Notes: generated by a model not told the origin, from the letters alone. DNA of 64,000 nucleotides from Marivita geojedonensis (GCF_002115805.1 NZ_JFKC01000011.1:44103-108102), one strand, 5' to 3'; positions 44,191 to 53,929 are shown, counted from the stretch's first letter. Translations and numbers: made by a program.

Positions 44191-45432
44191 ATGCAGAAAC
44201 ACGTCATCGTCATTGGGGCCGGAATTGTAGGGGTCTCGACTGCAATCTGGCTCAGGCGCTTTGGTCAGGATGTGACGATTGTTGATCGAGATCGACCTGG
44301 GCAAGCGGCGTCCTATGGGAATGCAGGGCTATTGGCGGCTTCTGCAATGGTGCCTGTGACAACGCCGGGTCTGATCACCAAAGCTCCGAAGATGGTGCTT
44401 GATCCGGATTCACCACTGTTTGTGCGTTGGTCTTATCTGCCGCGGATTGCGCCCTGGCTGGTTCGGTATCTCAAACATGCAAATGACAGGGACACCAAGA
44501 GAATTGCGGCGAGTTTGACCGAGATTACCGCAGATACGGTTGCTCAGCATTTCGCTCTGACAGACGGGTTGAAGGCCCGCGAGTTCCTTACAAAAAGCGA
44601 TTATGTTTATGCCTATGGGTCGCGCGTTGAGTTTGAGGATGACCGCTATGCGTGGGACCTCAAGCGCCAGTATGGGTTCCCACCGACCCTGATCGAAGGA
44701 CCGGATGTGCAGGACTACGATCCGTGTTTCGGTTCAGCGATCAGGTGTCTTGCGGTGGTGAAGGACCACGGATTTGTCATTGACCCCGGAGGTTACGTTG
44801 CAGCCTTGGCCAGCGACTTCGAAGCGATGGGCGGACGGATTGTTCAGGCAAGTGTCGAAGACATCGAAACCAGTGACCCATCCCGCCCTCGCGTGGTCAC
44901 GACACAGGGGCCATTTGATTGCGACGCGGCGGTGGTGGCTTCGGGCGCATGGTCAAAGCAGCTGATGACCCGACTGGGTTTGAGCATTCCGCTGGAATCT
45001 GAAAGGGGATATCACATCGTCATGAAAAACGCGTCTGGCGGGCCGCGGACGCCGTCGATGATCACCTCTGGCAAATTTGTTGCGACCCCGATGAAGGCTG
45101 GCTTGCGCTGCGCCGGGATCGTCGAGTTAGGAGGCTTGGAAGCAGGTCCATCCGAGGCCCCGTTTGCGCTGTTGCGACGTAAGATCAAATCCGCCTTTCC
45201 GGATTTGGAGTTTGATGGCGAGGAAACATGGATGGGCCACCGCCCGGCCACAACAGACAGTCTGCCGTTGATCGGCGAAGTGCGGAATACAGGTGTCTAT
45301 ACCGCATTTGGGCATCAGCATGTTGGCCTGACCGCAGGTCCGAAAACAGGACGTCTCGTTGCCGGGTTGATATCTGATCAGCCAAGCAATCAGGATCTCG
45401 CACCGTTTTCTCCTCACCGGTTCGGCTTGTAG
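44191..45432 (+). CDS. FAD-dependent D-amino-acid dehydrogenase-like oxidoreductase (DadA family)
   Basis: A 413-residue DAO-fold flavoprotein. The dinucleotide motif is VIVIGAGIVGVSTAIWLRRF, followed by VDRDRPGQAASYGNAGLLA, the DadA-type second FAD contact. The C-terminal GHQHVGLTAGPKTGRLVA closes the FAD site. It oxidises an amine or D-amino acid, passing electrons to the respiratory chain in DadA relatives. Start ATG at 44191, with a GTG one codon upstream possible. It may be linked to the neighbouring TRAP system, but that is only positional. Confidence 0.88.
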   Translation: MQKHVIVIGAGIVGVSTAIWLRRFGQDVTIVDRDRPGQAASYGNAGLLAASAMVPVTTPGLITKAPKMVLDPDSPLFVRWSYLPRIAPWLVRYLKHANDRDTKRIAASLTEITADTVAQHFALTDGLKAREFLTKSDYVYAYGSRVEFEDDRYAWDLKRQYGFPPTLIEGPDVQDYDPCFGSAIRCLAVVKDHGFVIDPGGYVAALASDFEAMGGRIVQASVEDIETSDPSRPRVVTTQGPFDCDAAVVASGAWSKQLMTRLGLSIPLESERGYHIVMKNASGGPRTPSMITSGKFVATPMKAGLRCAGIVELGGLEAGPSEAPFALLRRKIKSAFPDLEFDGEETWMGHRPATTDSLPLIGEVRNTGVYTAFGHQHVGLTAGPKTGRLVAGLISDQPSNQDLAPFSPHRFGL

Positions 45433-45464
45433 CATCGTCACTCAGTCGCTCGATTTCTTGGGCG

Positions 45465-45480
45465 TTAAGCTATGCTTAAC
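45465..45480. promoter_or_regulatory. CtrA-like box upstream of motB
   Basis: TTAA-GCTATGC-TTAAC matches the CtrA consensus TTAA-N7-TTAAC perfectly. It is also an inverted repeat (GTTAAGC-TAT-GCTTAAC). It lies 44 nt upstream of the motB ATG, in the 91-nt gap after the dehydrogenase. Confidence 0.65.
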
Positions 45481-45523
45481 ACACTGCTGCTACTCCCAAT
45501 GCGGGGCGTAAGGAGAGTAGGGC

Positions 45524-46336
45524 ATGGCGACCGACAGAAATGTCGCGCCAGTTATCATCAAGCGTAAGAAAGTGATCGCGGGCGGCGGTCACCATGGCGG
45601 TGCCTGGAAAGTGGCCTATGCGGACTTTGTCACGGCCATGATGGCATTTTTTATGCTGATGTGGCTGTTGAATGCGACCACGGAGAAGCAACGCAAAGGC
45701 ATTGCGGATTATTTCAGCCCAACCGCCCCGATCAGCCGTCTGTCCAGCGGGTCGGACGGGATGATGATGGGGGAAAGCATATTTGCTGCGGATGTGCTCC
45801 CCCGAATGGGTGTTGGAGCAAGCTCACTGCAGGACACGACTGGTGATGCAGCGGATAAATCGGCGGACAATGCGCAGTCCGACGCGTTCAAGGAGGTTCA
45901 AGATGTCTTGCTTGGCCTTGGAGGCGAAAGCCTGCTGGAGGACCGCTGGCTCAGGCATGTCGTCACGCGGGTGACTGACGAAGGACTGGTTCTTGAATTC
46001 TTCGATATGCCGGATGTGCCTCTGTTCACCGACGGCGCGGAGCCCACGAAGCTCATGCATGAAATCGCTTATGCGGTCCAAGAAGTCAGCAAGCTCTTGT
46101 CGAACAGAATTGCGATCGAGGGTCATGTCGCAAAGGTTCCCGTTGTCCGTCTGGATGATCCCGTTTGGGATTGGTCGGCGGAACGTGCCTTTGTGGTCTC
46201 TGATCTGCTGGTCGAATACGGCCTTCCACAGGATCGTCTGCGGCGTGTGACGGCTTATGGCGACCGCGAACCTGCGGTCGATAATCCGATGGCGCCGCGC
46301 AACAATCGGATAGAGCTGATTTATCTCCGCTACTGA
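45524..46336 (+). CDS. motB: Flagellar motor protein MotB
   Basis: A 270-residue stator subunit. The single TM segment follows a basic N-terminus and carries the proton-binding Asp34 in AYADFVTAMMAFFMLMWLL. The C-terminal OmpA-like peptidoglycan-binding domain runs from about residue 165 (IAIEGHVAKVPVV, WSAERAFVVSDLLVEYGL, NPMAPRNNRIELIY). It is slightly shorter than many MotB proteins. Start ATG at 45524 with AAGGAGAG. It heads the flagellar run, while its partner motA is about 5 kb downstream. Confidence 0.93.
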   Translation: MATDRNVAPVIIKRKKVIAGGGHHGGAWKVAYADFVTAMMAFFMLMWLLNATTEKQRKGIADYFSPTAPISRLSSGSDGMMMGESIFAADVLPRMGVGASSLQDTTGDAADKSADNAQSDAFKEVQDVLLGLGGESLLEDRWLRHVVTRVTDEGLVLEFFDMPDVPLFTDGAEPTKLMHEIAYAVQEVSKLLSNRIAIEGHVAKVPVVRLDDPVWDWSAERAFVVSDLLVEYGLPQDRLRRVTAYGDREPAVDNPMAPRNNRIELIYLRY

Positions 46337-46367
46337 TCGCAGAGAGAAGTAATTCGATTTTTAAGCG

Positions 46368-46382
46368 TTAGGCTGCCGTTAA
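46368..46382. promoter_or_regulatory. CtrA-like box upstream of flgE
   Basis: TTAG-GCTGCCG-TTAA, one mismatch from TTAA-N7-TTAA, with an extra TTAA seven bases upstream (46361-46364). It is 56 nt upstream of the flgE ATG. Confidence 0.45.
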
Positions 46383-46437
46383 ATCGGCCGCCTCAAAGGT
46401 GTGGGGGCAAAGAGCCACCACACCAGAAAGGCGTTTC

Positions 46438-47739
46438 ATGTCGATATCCTCTTCCCTTAGTGCAGGCGTTGTCGGCCTCGCATCCAACGCGACCCGACTG
46501 GCTACAATCTCCGACAATATCGCCAACTCACAGACCCCTGGCTACAAACGGGTGGAGGCCAATTTCCATTCCATGGTCGTCACGTCTGGCGGGGGCACCT
46601 ACACGGCGGGGGGCGTTCGCACCACGACGCAGCGCTATATCGATCAGGACAGCGCGATCACGACCACGTCCAACTCGACCGATCTGGCTGTCAGCGGCCG
46701 TGGTTTTCTCCCGGTGGCACAGGCGATAGAGGTTCTGGCAGGGTCGGAAACGCCACAGATGTTTCTGACGACCACGGGTTCGTTCCGAACCGATGCCAAT
46801 GGTTATCTCCGTACTGCATCCGGTCAGATGCTGCTTGGCTGGCCTGCAAATCTTGATGGCAGCATCCCCAATTATCCGCGGGCAACGAGCGAAGCACTGG
46901 AACCGGTACGTATCAATGTGAACCAGTTCAGCGGCGAACCGACGACCCGAATTGAACTGGGGATCAACCTTCCTGCAACGGAAACCGAAGCGGGTGCGCT
47001 GGGCGACCCGCTGACCCAATCAGTCGAATACTATGATAACCTTGGCCGCGCCGAGACGCTTGAGTTCACCTTTACGCCGGTTGTCCCAGCAACTGGAACA
47101 TCCAACCAATGGTCACTTGAGATCGTGGACAGCGCTGATCCGGGCACGGTCATCGGTCAATATGATCTTGAATTCGATGATGCGCGAACACTCGGGGGGA
47201 CGTTGCTGAACGTCACAGATGTAACCGGCGGGCCGTACGACCCTGGCACCGGCATCCTGACGATTACAGCACCCAGCGGTCCGATCGATATAAACATTGG
47301 GCGAATTGGGTTGAACGAAGGCCTGTCTCAGCTCTCAGATATATTTGCGTCCTTCAACATCAGTCGGGACGGTGCCCCAGTGGGCAAAGTCACGTCAGTC
47401 GAGGTGGATGAAACGGGGCTGGTAAATGCCTTCTATGATACTGGAACAACACGCACGCTGTATCAGGTGCCGCTGGTCGATATCCCAAACCCGAACGGCA
47501 TGGCCTCCGCGGGCAGTCAGCTCTACATGCCGACCCCCGAAAGCGGCAGCTTCTTCCTATGGGATGCGGGCAATGGATCGACCGGAGACATTCTGTCCTT
47601 CGCTCTCGAGGAATCCGCAACTGACATCGCAAATGAGTTGACCGAACTGATCCGCACACAGCGCGCGTATTCGTCGAATGCGAAAGTCATTCAGACGGTG
47701 GACGAGATGTTGCAGGAAGCAACAAACATCAAACGCTGA
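46438..47739 (+). CDS. flgE: Flagellar hook protein FlgE
   Basis: A 433-residue hook subunit. The N-terminal rod/hook motif is SSSLSAGVVGLASNATRLAT followed by ISDNIANSQTPGYKR. The C-terminal coiled region is TELIRTQRAYSSNAKVIQTV. The middle holds the variable D1/D2 domains. It is exported by the flagellar type III apparatus, so there is no signal peptide. The ATG at 46438 is preferred over a GTG at 46399. Followed by flgK after 27 nt. Confidence 0.95.
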   Translation: MSISSSLSAGVVGLASNATRLATISDNIANSQTPGYKRVEANFHSMVVTSGGGTYTAGGVRTTTQRYIDQDSAITTTSNSTDLAVSGRGFLPVAQAIEVLAGSETPQMFLTTTGSFRTDANGYLRTASGQMLLGWPANLDGSIPNYPRATSEALEPVRINVNQFSGEPTTRIELGINLPATETEAGALGDPLTQSVEYYDNLGRAETLEFTFTPVVPATGTSNQWSLEIVDSADPGTVIGQYDLEFDDARTLGGTLLNVTDVTGGPYDPGTGILTITAPSGPIDINIGRIGLNEGLSQLSDIFASFNISRDGAPVGKVTSVEVDETGLVNAFYDTGTTRTLYQVPLVDIPNPNGMASAGSQLYMPTPESGSFFLWDAGNGSTGDILSFALEESATDIANELTELIRTQRAYSSNAKVIQTVDEMLQEATNIKR

Positions 47740-47766
47740 ATCCAGTAACTGAAGGAGGGTACAACC

Positions 47767-49215
47767 ATGAGCCTTTCAGGTGCGCTTTCCAACGCGATGA
47801 GCGGACTGACCTCAAACGCACGTGGAACGACAGTGGTCTCGGCAAATATCGCCAATGCTCTGAACGAAAGTTACGGTCGACGTGAGCTTCAACTGACCAC
47901 CGACCCGAACCACTCTTCCGGGGGGGTTCGCGTCGCACAGATCAGTCGCTATTCGGATCCGGTCCTCGCCTTTCAGAAACGGATGGCGCTTGCCGATCAC
48001 TCTGCCAGCGGTGCGTTTGCCGCCTTTAAGGCCGAACTGGAACGGATCATAGGAAGCGCCGACACTCTTGGTTCGATTGCCGACAAGCTGACGAGGTTCG
48101 AAACCGCGCTTTTGTCTGCGGCTTCCGATCCTTCATCGACCACACGTCTTCAAAACCTGTCTGACGCCGCGGATGGGCTGGCATCCGCCCTCCGCTCCGC
48201 GAGCGGTGGCATCGATCAACTGCGCACTCGAGCAGACCAGCAGATTGCATCCTCCGTTTTGGAGATCAATTCCGGTCTCGAACGGTTGGAAAAGCTGAAC
48301 ACTCAGATAATGACCGCGCGCCATCTGGGGCAGGACACTCATAGCCTCATGGACAATCGGGATATGATACTCGACCGGCTCTCCGAATTTGTCCCTCTGC
48401 ATGTTGTCGAGCGTGACAGCGGAACCATCGCGGTATTCACTGCGCAGGGCCGAACGCTGCTCGACGAGAACGCGGTGTCGCTATCCTTCGAAACACCGTC
48501 AACGGTGTTGCCGCACATGACCGTCGGAAATGGTCTTCTTTCAAGACTGCAGATCAACGGAGCAGGCATCGATATTCCCGGATCAGGCATGATGAACGGT
48601 GGTTCGCTTGAGGCGCAGTTTGTCCTGCGCGATATCACTGGATCGGATGCGCAGGCGCAACTGGATGCCATTGCTCGCGACGTGATCGAACGGTTTGGCT
48701 TTGGAGGTCCGGATTCGACTCTCGCGCCGTCGGACTTGGGCGTATTCACTGATAATGGTGGTGTCTTCACGGTAGCGAATGAAACGGGACTCTCGGGCCG
48801 AATTGAACTGAATGTCGATTTGGCTTCGGAAAGCAACGATCTCTGGAAATGGCGGGATGGTCTTGGTGCGACCTTTGAAGGGGATGCAGGGAATTCCGTT
48901 CTGTTGCTGGCACTCCATCAGCAGATCTCTGCTGCAATACCGCCGGGGTCTGCGTCTCTGGGGACAATGGCACGATCCCTTGTCGCGCATGTGCAGGACC
49001 TGTCAGCGCATCAAGCTGCGCAGCGTGTCCAGTCGCAAGAGGCATTTTCATTGTCGTCAGATCAGCTTGACGCTCTGCGCGAGTCCATTGCGTCGGACGG
49101 TGTCAATACAGACCAGGAACTGCAAAAACTGATCGAGCTTGAAAAGGCGTATGCCGCCAATGCGCGTGTTGTCCAGGTGGTCGACGACATGCTGTCAGAA
49201 CTTCTTAGGATTTGA
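47767..49215 (+). CDS. flgK: Flagellar hook-associated protein 1
   Basis: A 482-residue hook-filament junction protein. The N-terminus is LSGALSNAMSGLTSNARGTT, then VVSANIANALNESYGRRELQ. The C-terminus is LQKLIELEKAYAANARVV, then QVVDDMLSELLRI, both typical of FlgK. It starts with GGAGGG 7 nt upstream and lies between flgE and flgL, the usual order in this lineage. Confidence 0.95.
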   Translation: MSLSGALSNAMSGLTSNARGTTVVSANIANALNESYGRRELQLTTDPNHSSGGVRVAQISRYSDPVLAFQKRMALADHSASGAFAAFKAELERIIGSADTLGSIADKLTRFETALLSAASDPSSTTRLQNLSDAADGLASALRSASGGIDQLRTRADQQIASSVLEINSGLERLEKLNTQIMTARHLGQDTHSLMDNRDMILDRLSEFVPLHVVERDSGTIAVFTAQGRTLLDENAVSLSFETPSTVLPHMTVGNGLLSRLQINGAGIDIPGSGMMNGGSLEAQFVLRDITGSDAQAQLDAIARDVIERFGFGGPDSTLAPSDLGVFTDNGGVFTVANETGLSGRIELNVDLASESNDLWKWRDGLGATFEGDAGNSVLLLALHQQISAAIPPGSASLGTMARSLVAHVQDLSAHQAAQRVQSQEAFSLSSDQLDALRESIASDGVNTDQELQKLIELEKAYAANARVVQVVDDMLSELLRI

Positions 49216-49225
49216 GGATTGAGAT

Positions 49226-50221
49226 ATGCGTGCCATTGGTGATCTTGCGTCTTACATGCTGGCCAGCCGCTTGCAGACCGACTTGCGTAATCAGGCGGAC
49301 TCCGCAGCGGAATCGGCAACGACAGGTCTGGCAGCCGACAAGGCGCGTCACCTCGGTGGCGCGACACTTGCGATAACTCTGCTAGAGAGGAAATCGTCAC
49401 TCCTCGTCCAGCACCAACGCGGGATATCAGAAGCGGCGGTACTTGCAGGGGCCAGCCAAGCAACTCTGGAGCGTATTCAGGAACAATCTGTCGATCTGGC
49501 CAATGACCTGGCAATTGTACCTCAGCTTCAGAATTCGTCACAAATTCAAGCACTGTCGTTGGATGCCTCGCGTGTTTTTGTCGATACGGTTAACGCGCTC
49601 AATTCCTCGATCGCAGGACGGTATCTTTTTTCTGGTTCTGCAACACAAACCAAACCACTGCCAGACGGAGCGGTTTTTCTCGATATGATCCGAACAGATC
49701 TTGCCGGGGCGTCGTCTGCGGCTGATGTGTTGGCAGGAGTCGATGCTTGGTTCGATGCGCTCTCCGGATCATTTGACGCGGTATATCAGGGGTCGACGGA
49801 TGGTTTCATGACCTTGCCCCTGAGCAGCGAAACCACTGCGGTGTTTGCTTTGCGCGCGGATGGTGAAACCCCTCGCGGCGTGCTGAGGGCGTTGGCGAAG
49901 ACGGCTTTGGCAGAAAGCGCCGGTTTGTCCCTGCCCGAACAGTCTCAGATTCTTGAGGCAGGACGCGCAGATCTTCTTCAGGGCGATCAATGGCTGACGG
50001 AGGAACGGGCCAGTCTTGGATTGACGGAAGCCCGTATCGCCGATGCAGCCAGCGCAACTGAGGCTGACATTACGCGCATAGAGTTGGACCGCCTGTCTCT
50101 GATCGGGGTTGATCAGTTTGAGGCAGCGGCTGAATTCGAAGCGGCGCAACAACAGCTTGACGTGTTTTACAGAATTGCCGCGCGGCAGAGCCGAACGTCA
50201 TTGGCGGAGTATCTGAGATGA
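49226..50221 (+). CDS. flgL: Flagellar hook-associated protein 3
   Basis: A 331-residue flagellin-like junction protein. The N-terminal helical domain starts MRAIGDLASYMLASRLQTDL. SSIAGRYLFSGSATQTKPL is a typical FlgL segment (residues about 129-147). The C-terminal helix is LDVFYRIAARQSRTSLAEYL. It is 10 nt after flgK and its stop overlaps the flgI start by 4 nt. Confidence 0.92.
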   Translation: MRAIGDLASYMLASRLQTDLRNQADSAAESATTGLAADKARHLGGATLAITLLERKSSLLVQHQRGISEAAVLAGASQATLERIQEQSVDLANDLAIVPQLQNSSQIQALSLDASRVFVDTVNALNSSIAGRYLFSGSATQTKPLPDGAVFLDMIRTDLAGASSAADVLAGVDAWFDALSGSFDAVYQGSTDGFMTLPLSSETTAVFALRADGETPRGVLRALAKTALAESAGLSLPEQSQILEAGRADLLQGDQWLTEERASLGLTEARIADAASATEADITRIELDRLSLIGVDQFEAAAEFEAAQQQLDVFYRIAARQSRTSLAEYLR

Positions 50222-51318
50222 GACCGGTAATCATTGCCATCTGGCTGTTGCTTTGCCCGGCATTGGCGCTGGCCCAAGGGGTTCGCTTGAAAGATCTTGC
50301 CGATTTCGAGGGCGTACGCGGTAACGATCTCGTGGGCTACGGGCTGGTCGTCGGGTTGGACGGAACGGGGGATGGTTTGCGAAACTCTCCATTCACAGAA
50401 GACATGATGTCCAACATTCTGGAGCGTCTTGGCGTCAATGTGACGGGAGAGCAGTTCCGGGCGAAGAACGTCGCAGCAGTGATCGTCACGGGGCAATTGC
50501 AACCGTTCGCCAGGGCGGGAAGCCGCATTGATGTCACCGTGTCGGCCATCGGCGATGCATCAAGCCTGCGTGGTGGGACGCTGGTCATGACGCCGCTCAA
50601 CGCAGCCGATGGTCAAATCTACGCCGTCGCTCAGGGATCAATTATTGCCGGGGGCGTCGTTGCGGAGGGCGAAGCCGCGAAGACCGTCCAGGGTGTTCCA
50701 ACTGCTGGCAGCATTCCATCCGGTGCTGTTGTCGAGCGGGAGGTCGCGTTCGAATTCGGAGAATTGCAGAACCTGAAACTCGCTCTCAAGAGCCCGGATT
50801 TTTCGACGGCGTACAGGGTTGAGCGGGCGATAAACGTGGCGGCCGGAGCGCCCATAGCCCGCATGACGGATTCGGGCACCGTTCATGTCGATCTCGCTCA
50901 ATCCCGCCAGCAGTCGCCTGCGCATTTTCTGGCACAGGTCGAAAATCTGAGAATCGAACCAGACACTTTGGCCCGGGTCGTCGTCGATCAGCGATCCGGA
51001 ACCATAGTGATCAGCGAAAATGTGCGTGTATCCCGCGTTGCGGTGTCCAAGGGCAATCTGACCCTAACGGTTCAGGAGCAACCCATCGTCGTGCAACCCA
51101 ATCCGTTTGCAGAAGGCGAAACGCTGGTTGTTCCGCGGACAGATGCGCGGATCGAGAATGCGCCCTCTGCGTCGCTTGCAGAAGTCCCCGGCGGTACAAC
51201 GCTGACGGATGTGATCACGGGTCTGAATGCGCTTGGCATCACGCCAAATGATCTCATCGACATTCTCAAAACGATCAAGGCAGCTGGCGCTTTGCATGCC
51301 GAATTTGTCGTGATGTGA
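50218..51318 (+). CDS. flgI: Flagellar P-ring protein
   Basis: A 366-residue periplasmic P-ring protein. The signal peptide covers residues 1-19 (ALALA/QGVRL). Diagnostic motifs are LADFEGVRGNDLVGYGLVVG, LDGTGDGLRNSPFT and ENVRVSRVAVSKGNLTLTV. The C-terminus is DLIDILKTIKAAGALHAEFV. The ATG at 50218 overlaps the flgL stop (ATGA). Assembles around the rod in the peptidoglycan layer. Confidence 0.95.
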   Translation: MRPVIIAIWLLLCPALALAQGVRLKDLADFEGVRGNDLVGYGLVVGLDGTGDGLRNSPFTEDMMSNILERLGVNVTGEQFRAKNVAAVIVTGQLQPFARAGSRIDVTVSAIGDASSLRGGTLVMTPLNAADGQIYAVAQGSIIAGGVVAEGEAAKTVQGVPTAGSIPSGAVVEREVAFEFGELQNLKLALKSPDFSTAYRVERAINVAAGAPIARMTDSGTVHVDLAQSRQQSPAHFLAQVENLRIEPDTLARVVVDQRSGTIVISENVRVSRVAVSKGNLTLTVQEQPIVVQPNPFAEGETLVVPRTDARIENAPSASLAEVPGGTTLTDVITGLNALGITPNDLIDILKTIKAAGALHAEFVVM

Positions 51319-51351
51319 CGACGTATCCAAAAGACATAGGAACCGTAATTC

Positions 51352-52218
51352 ATGATTGCTTTGGCTGGAATCGCCTTCACTTTCGTTATGGTCTTCGGCG
51401 GATACTTGCTTGCCGGAGGAAAGCTCGGCATCATTTTGAAATCGTTGCCATTCGAACTGATGATGATCGGCGGGGCTGCGGTCGGTGCCTTTGCGGTGGG
51501 GAATTCCTTCGATTCACTCAAACAGACCGGCAAAGATACTCTGAAGGTGTTCAAAGGTAGCGAGTGGAAAGCTGAGGACTATAATCAGCTTCTCCAGGTT
51601 TTGTATCAACTCATCAGTGTCGCGCGGAAGAACCCTGTTGGACTTGAGGCTCATATCGACAACCCGGAAGAGTCCGAAATTTTTACTCAGTTTCCCAGAA
51701 TTCTAAAGGATCACGCAGCGCTCGACATCATCTGTGACACGCTTCGTTCGGCGTCTATGAACTATGACGATCCGATGCAGGTCGAAGAGCTTCTTGATAA
51801 AAAGATCGACGAGACCAGGCATCACCGGGAACACTCGGTTCATGGACTGCAATCAATTGCAGACGGCCTACCCGCGCTGGGCATCGTCGCTGCGGTCCTC
51901 GGCGTGATCAAGACGATGGGATCGATTGATCAACCGCCTAAGGTGTTGGGCAAGTTGATCGGTGGAGCGCTGGTGGGAACGTTTCTTGGCGTTTTCCTCG
52001 CCTATTGTCTGGTTGCTCCATTTGCCTCGAAGGTCAAGGCGGCTGTCGATGACGACATCAATTTCTACCGTGCGATCAAAGAGGTGCTGGTGTCTCATTT
52101 GCACCAGCACCCACCCAAGATTTGTCTCGAAGTCGCCAGGCAAAGCATTCCGCACCATTTCCGTCCCGGTTTTTCGGAGCTTGATGATGCGCTTCGGTCA
52201 TTGAAAAACCATGCATAG
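51352..52218 (+). CDS. motA: Flagellar motor protein MotA
   Basis: A 288-residue stator subunit with four TM segments. The N-terminal TM is MIALAGIAFTFVMVFGGYLL, and the second is LPFELMMIGGAAVGAFAVG. The cytoplasmic loop has the charged residues that contact FliG. The C-terminal TM pair is DGLPALGIVAAVLGVIKTM and LIGGALVGTFLGVFLAYCLV. It partners MotB at 45524. The stop overlaps the next gene by 8 nt. Confidence 0.95.
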   Translation: MIALAGIAFTFVMVFGGYLLAGGKLGIILKSLPFELMMIGGAAVGAFAVGNSFDSLKQTGKDTLKVFKGSEWKAEDYNQLLQVLYQLISVARKNPVGLEAHIDNPEESEIFTQFPRILKDHAALDIICDTLRSASMNYDDPMQVEELLDKKIDETRHHREHSVHGLQSIADGLPALGIVAAVLGVIKTMGSIDQPPKVLGKLIGGALVGTFLGVFLAYCLVAPFASKVKAAVDDDINFYRAIKEVLVSHLHQHPPKICLEVARQSIPHHFRPGFSELDDALRSLKNHA

Positions 52219-53929
52219 ACACGCTGCAATACTTGCGTCGTTCTTCGTTTTGGTGCTGGCACTTCCCGCGATTGCCAACACCGGTGTTGTGCGCGGAGGC
52301 GAACATGACGGTTTCACCCGATTGACCATTTCGACCCAAGATGAAGTGGAGACCGTCCACCATCGTCTGACCAAAGATGGACAGTACATCTTGGATGTTT
52401 CGCCGCGTATTGACCGTCTCGATTTGAGTCTGATGTTCAAACGTCTGAGCGCAGGCCGCGTTGCGGGGCTTTCGCGCAAAGGAGATGGATTGAGCCTTGA
52501 TCTGGATTGCGAATGCGATGTCCAGCTGAAGACCGAGTCAGGTCGGTTGATCATAATCGATATTCTGGACGTACCCGCAGCAGCGCCTTCGCCTTCACAC
52601 CGGCCCGTAATACTGCCGATCCTGCCGGAGAAACCCGCTTTGCTGCCTGAACCATGGGGCATTCGCTTCGCTGTCAAATCTGCGGAGGAGATACCGTTGG
52701 ATTCTGCAATGGTAGGTCGAGTGTCGAAACAGATCGCGGCCCAGATCGGTCAGGCTTCAGCGATCCAAGGGTTTTTCGATCTGGCCACCGGTCAGAATCG
52801 AGACGAGAGTTTGGGCCATGTTCCTCAGCCTGTCGAAAACCCGGCAATTGGGGCGGACAATAGCAACCAGTGCTTCTGGTTTGACGCGGTTTGGAGCAAT
52901 GTCACGCAACATGCAAAAGGCAAAGAGGCTGGTTTATTTGCAACGTTGGCAGTTGAAGCTTTGAGTGACGAGACAAGCGATGCGCATCAGGAAATGATCC
53001 TGTCGTTTCTGACGAATGGGCAATTTGCAGAAGCGAGAGCCGCAGCTCTGCGCGCATCGTTGGACACGCGGCATCTCGAAGGTTTGCACGCTTTCCTGCG
53101 CGCGGTTCTTGTTTCGGATTCGACTGATGTTGCGTTGATACCGCAATGTAACGCCCTGTCCGATCTGCTGTCCGCAGCACGAAGGGATCTACCGGATGTC
53201 ACGAACGAGGAGAAGCTGACTCTCGCCCGCGTTTTTGACGAATTGCCTGTCGGTTTCCAAATTGGCCTGTATCCGCGCGTTGCGCCGATACTCGATGACA
53301 TTTCGTCGGCTCTTCACCGGGACTTGGCCGTGCATCGCCATGTCGAATTGGAACTCACCGAGCGTATTTCAACCGAGATTGAAATTGTTGGCAAAAATAC
53401 TGATCCAGATGGTCTTGCAGCGCTGAGCCTTGAAATGCGGGGAACAGAGCTGGCGACGCAGAGCTGGCACGCGTCCTTTTCCGCATATCTGTCACATCAG
53501 CGGTTCTTCGATGCATTGGAGGAGCTGAATTCAACAACCGGATTGACAAAGAAAGAGCGAAAGTCAGCCGTCGGTGAGTTTGTTGATCGACTCGTTGAAC
53601 AGGCGGACAGCATTACTTTTCTTCAGATTGCGTTGACTGAAGTTCCAAAACTGCGGCCAAGGCCGGAACACTCGGATCTACGCCGCATTGAGGCCCGGCT
53701 GAAGGTGGAAGGGTTCGTGCCGGATCTCAAAAGCGTTGTGGACAGCGAAGCTGCGCCAAAGCTCAAGCCCAATGACACGCGTTCGACAGAAGAGTCTACG
53801 CTGTCTGTTTCAGAAGTCGATATGCTCCACACCGGCCGCCAAACGGTTGCAGTTGCGCAGGAACAGCTTGAGAATGCACAGGCGGTTCGGCAGTCTTGGC
53901 GTGCAAGATTTACCCAACAGGAACGTTAG
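52211..53929 (+). CDS. Exported protein of the flagellar operon, AMIN-like N-terminus, function unknown
   Basis: A 572-residue protein with a signal peptide at residues 1-22 (LPAIA/NTGVV). Residues about 23-120 (HDGFTRLTISTQDEVETVHH, YILDVSPRIDRLDL) have the beta-rich pattern of AMIN-type peptidoglycan- or envelope-binding domains. Residues about 145-480 are helical and repeat-like, and the C-terminus (about 520-572) is charged, coiled-coil-like. The start overlaps motA by 8 nt, so it is translated with the stator gene. I do not recognise a named family. Envelope anchoring or regulation of the motor is a hypothesis from position. Confidence 0.75.
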   Translation: MHRHAAILASFFVLVLALPAIANTGVVRGGEHDGFTRLTISTQDEVETVHHRLTKDGQYILDVSPRIDRLDLSLMFKRLSAGRVAGLSRKGDGLSLDLDCECDVQLKTESGRLIIIDILDVPAAAPSPSHRPVILPILPEKPALLPEPWGIRFAVKSAEEIPLDSAMVGRVSKQIAAQIGQASAIQGFFDLATGQNRDESLGHVPQPVENPAIGADNSNQCFWFDAVWSNVTQHAKGKEAGLFATLAVEALSDETSDAHQEMILSFLTNGQFAEARAAALRASLDTRHLEGLHAFLRAVLVSDSTDVALIPQCNALSDLLSAARRDLPDVTNEEKLTLARVFDELPVGFQIGLYPRVAPILDDISSALHRDLAVHRHVELELTERISTEIEIVGKNTDPDGLAALSLEMRGTELATQSWHASFSAYLSHQRFFDALEELNSTTGLTKKERKSAVGEFVDRLVEQADSITFLQIALTEVPKLRPRPEHSDLRRIEARLKVEGFVPDLKSVVDSEAAPKLKPNDTRSTEESTLSVSEVDMLHTGRQTVAVAQEQLENAQAVRQSWRARFTQQER

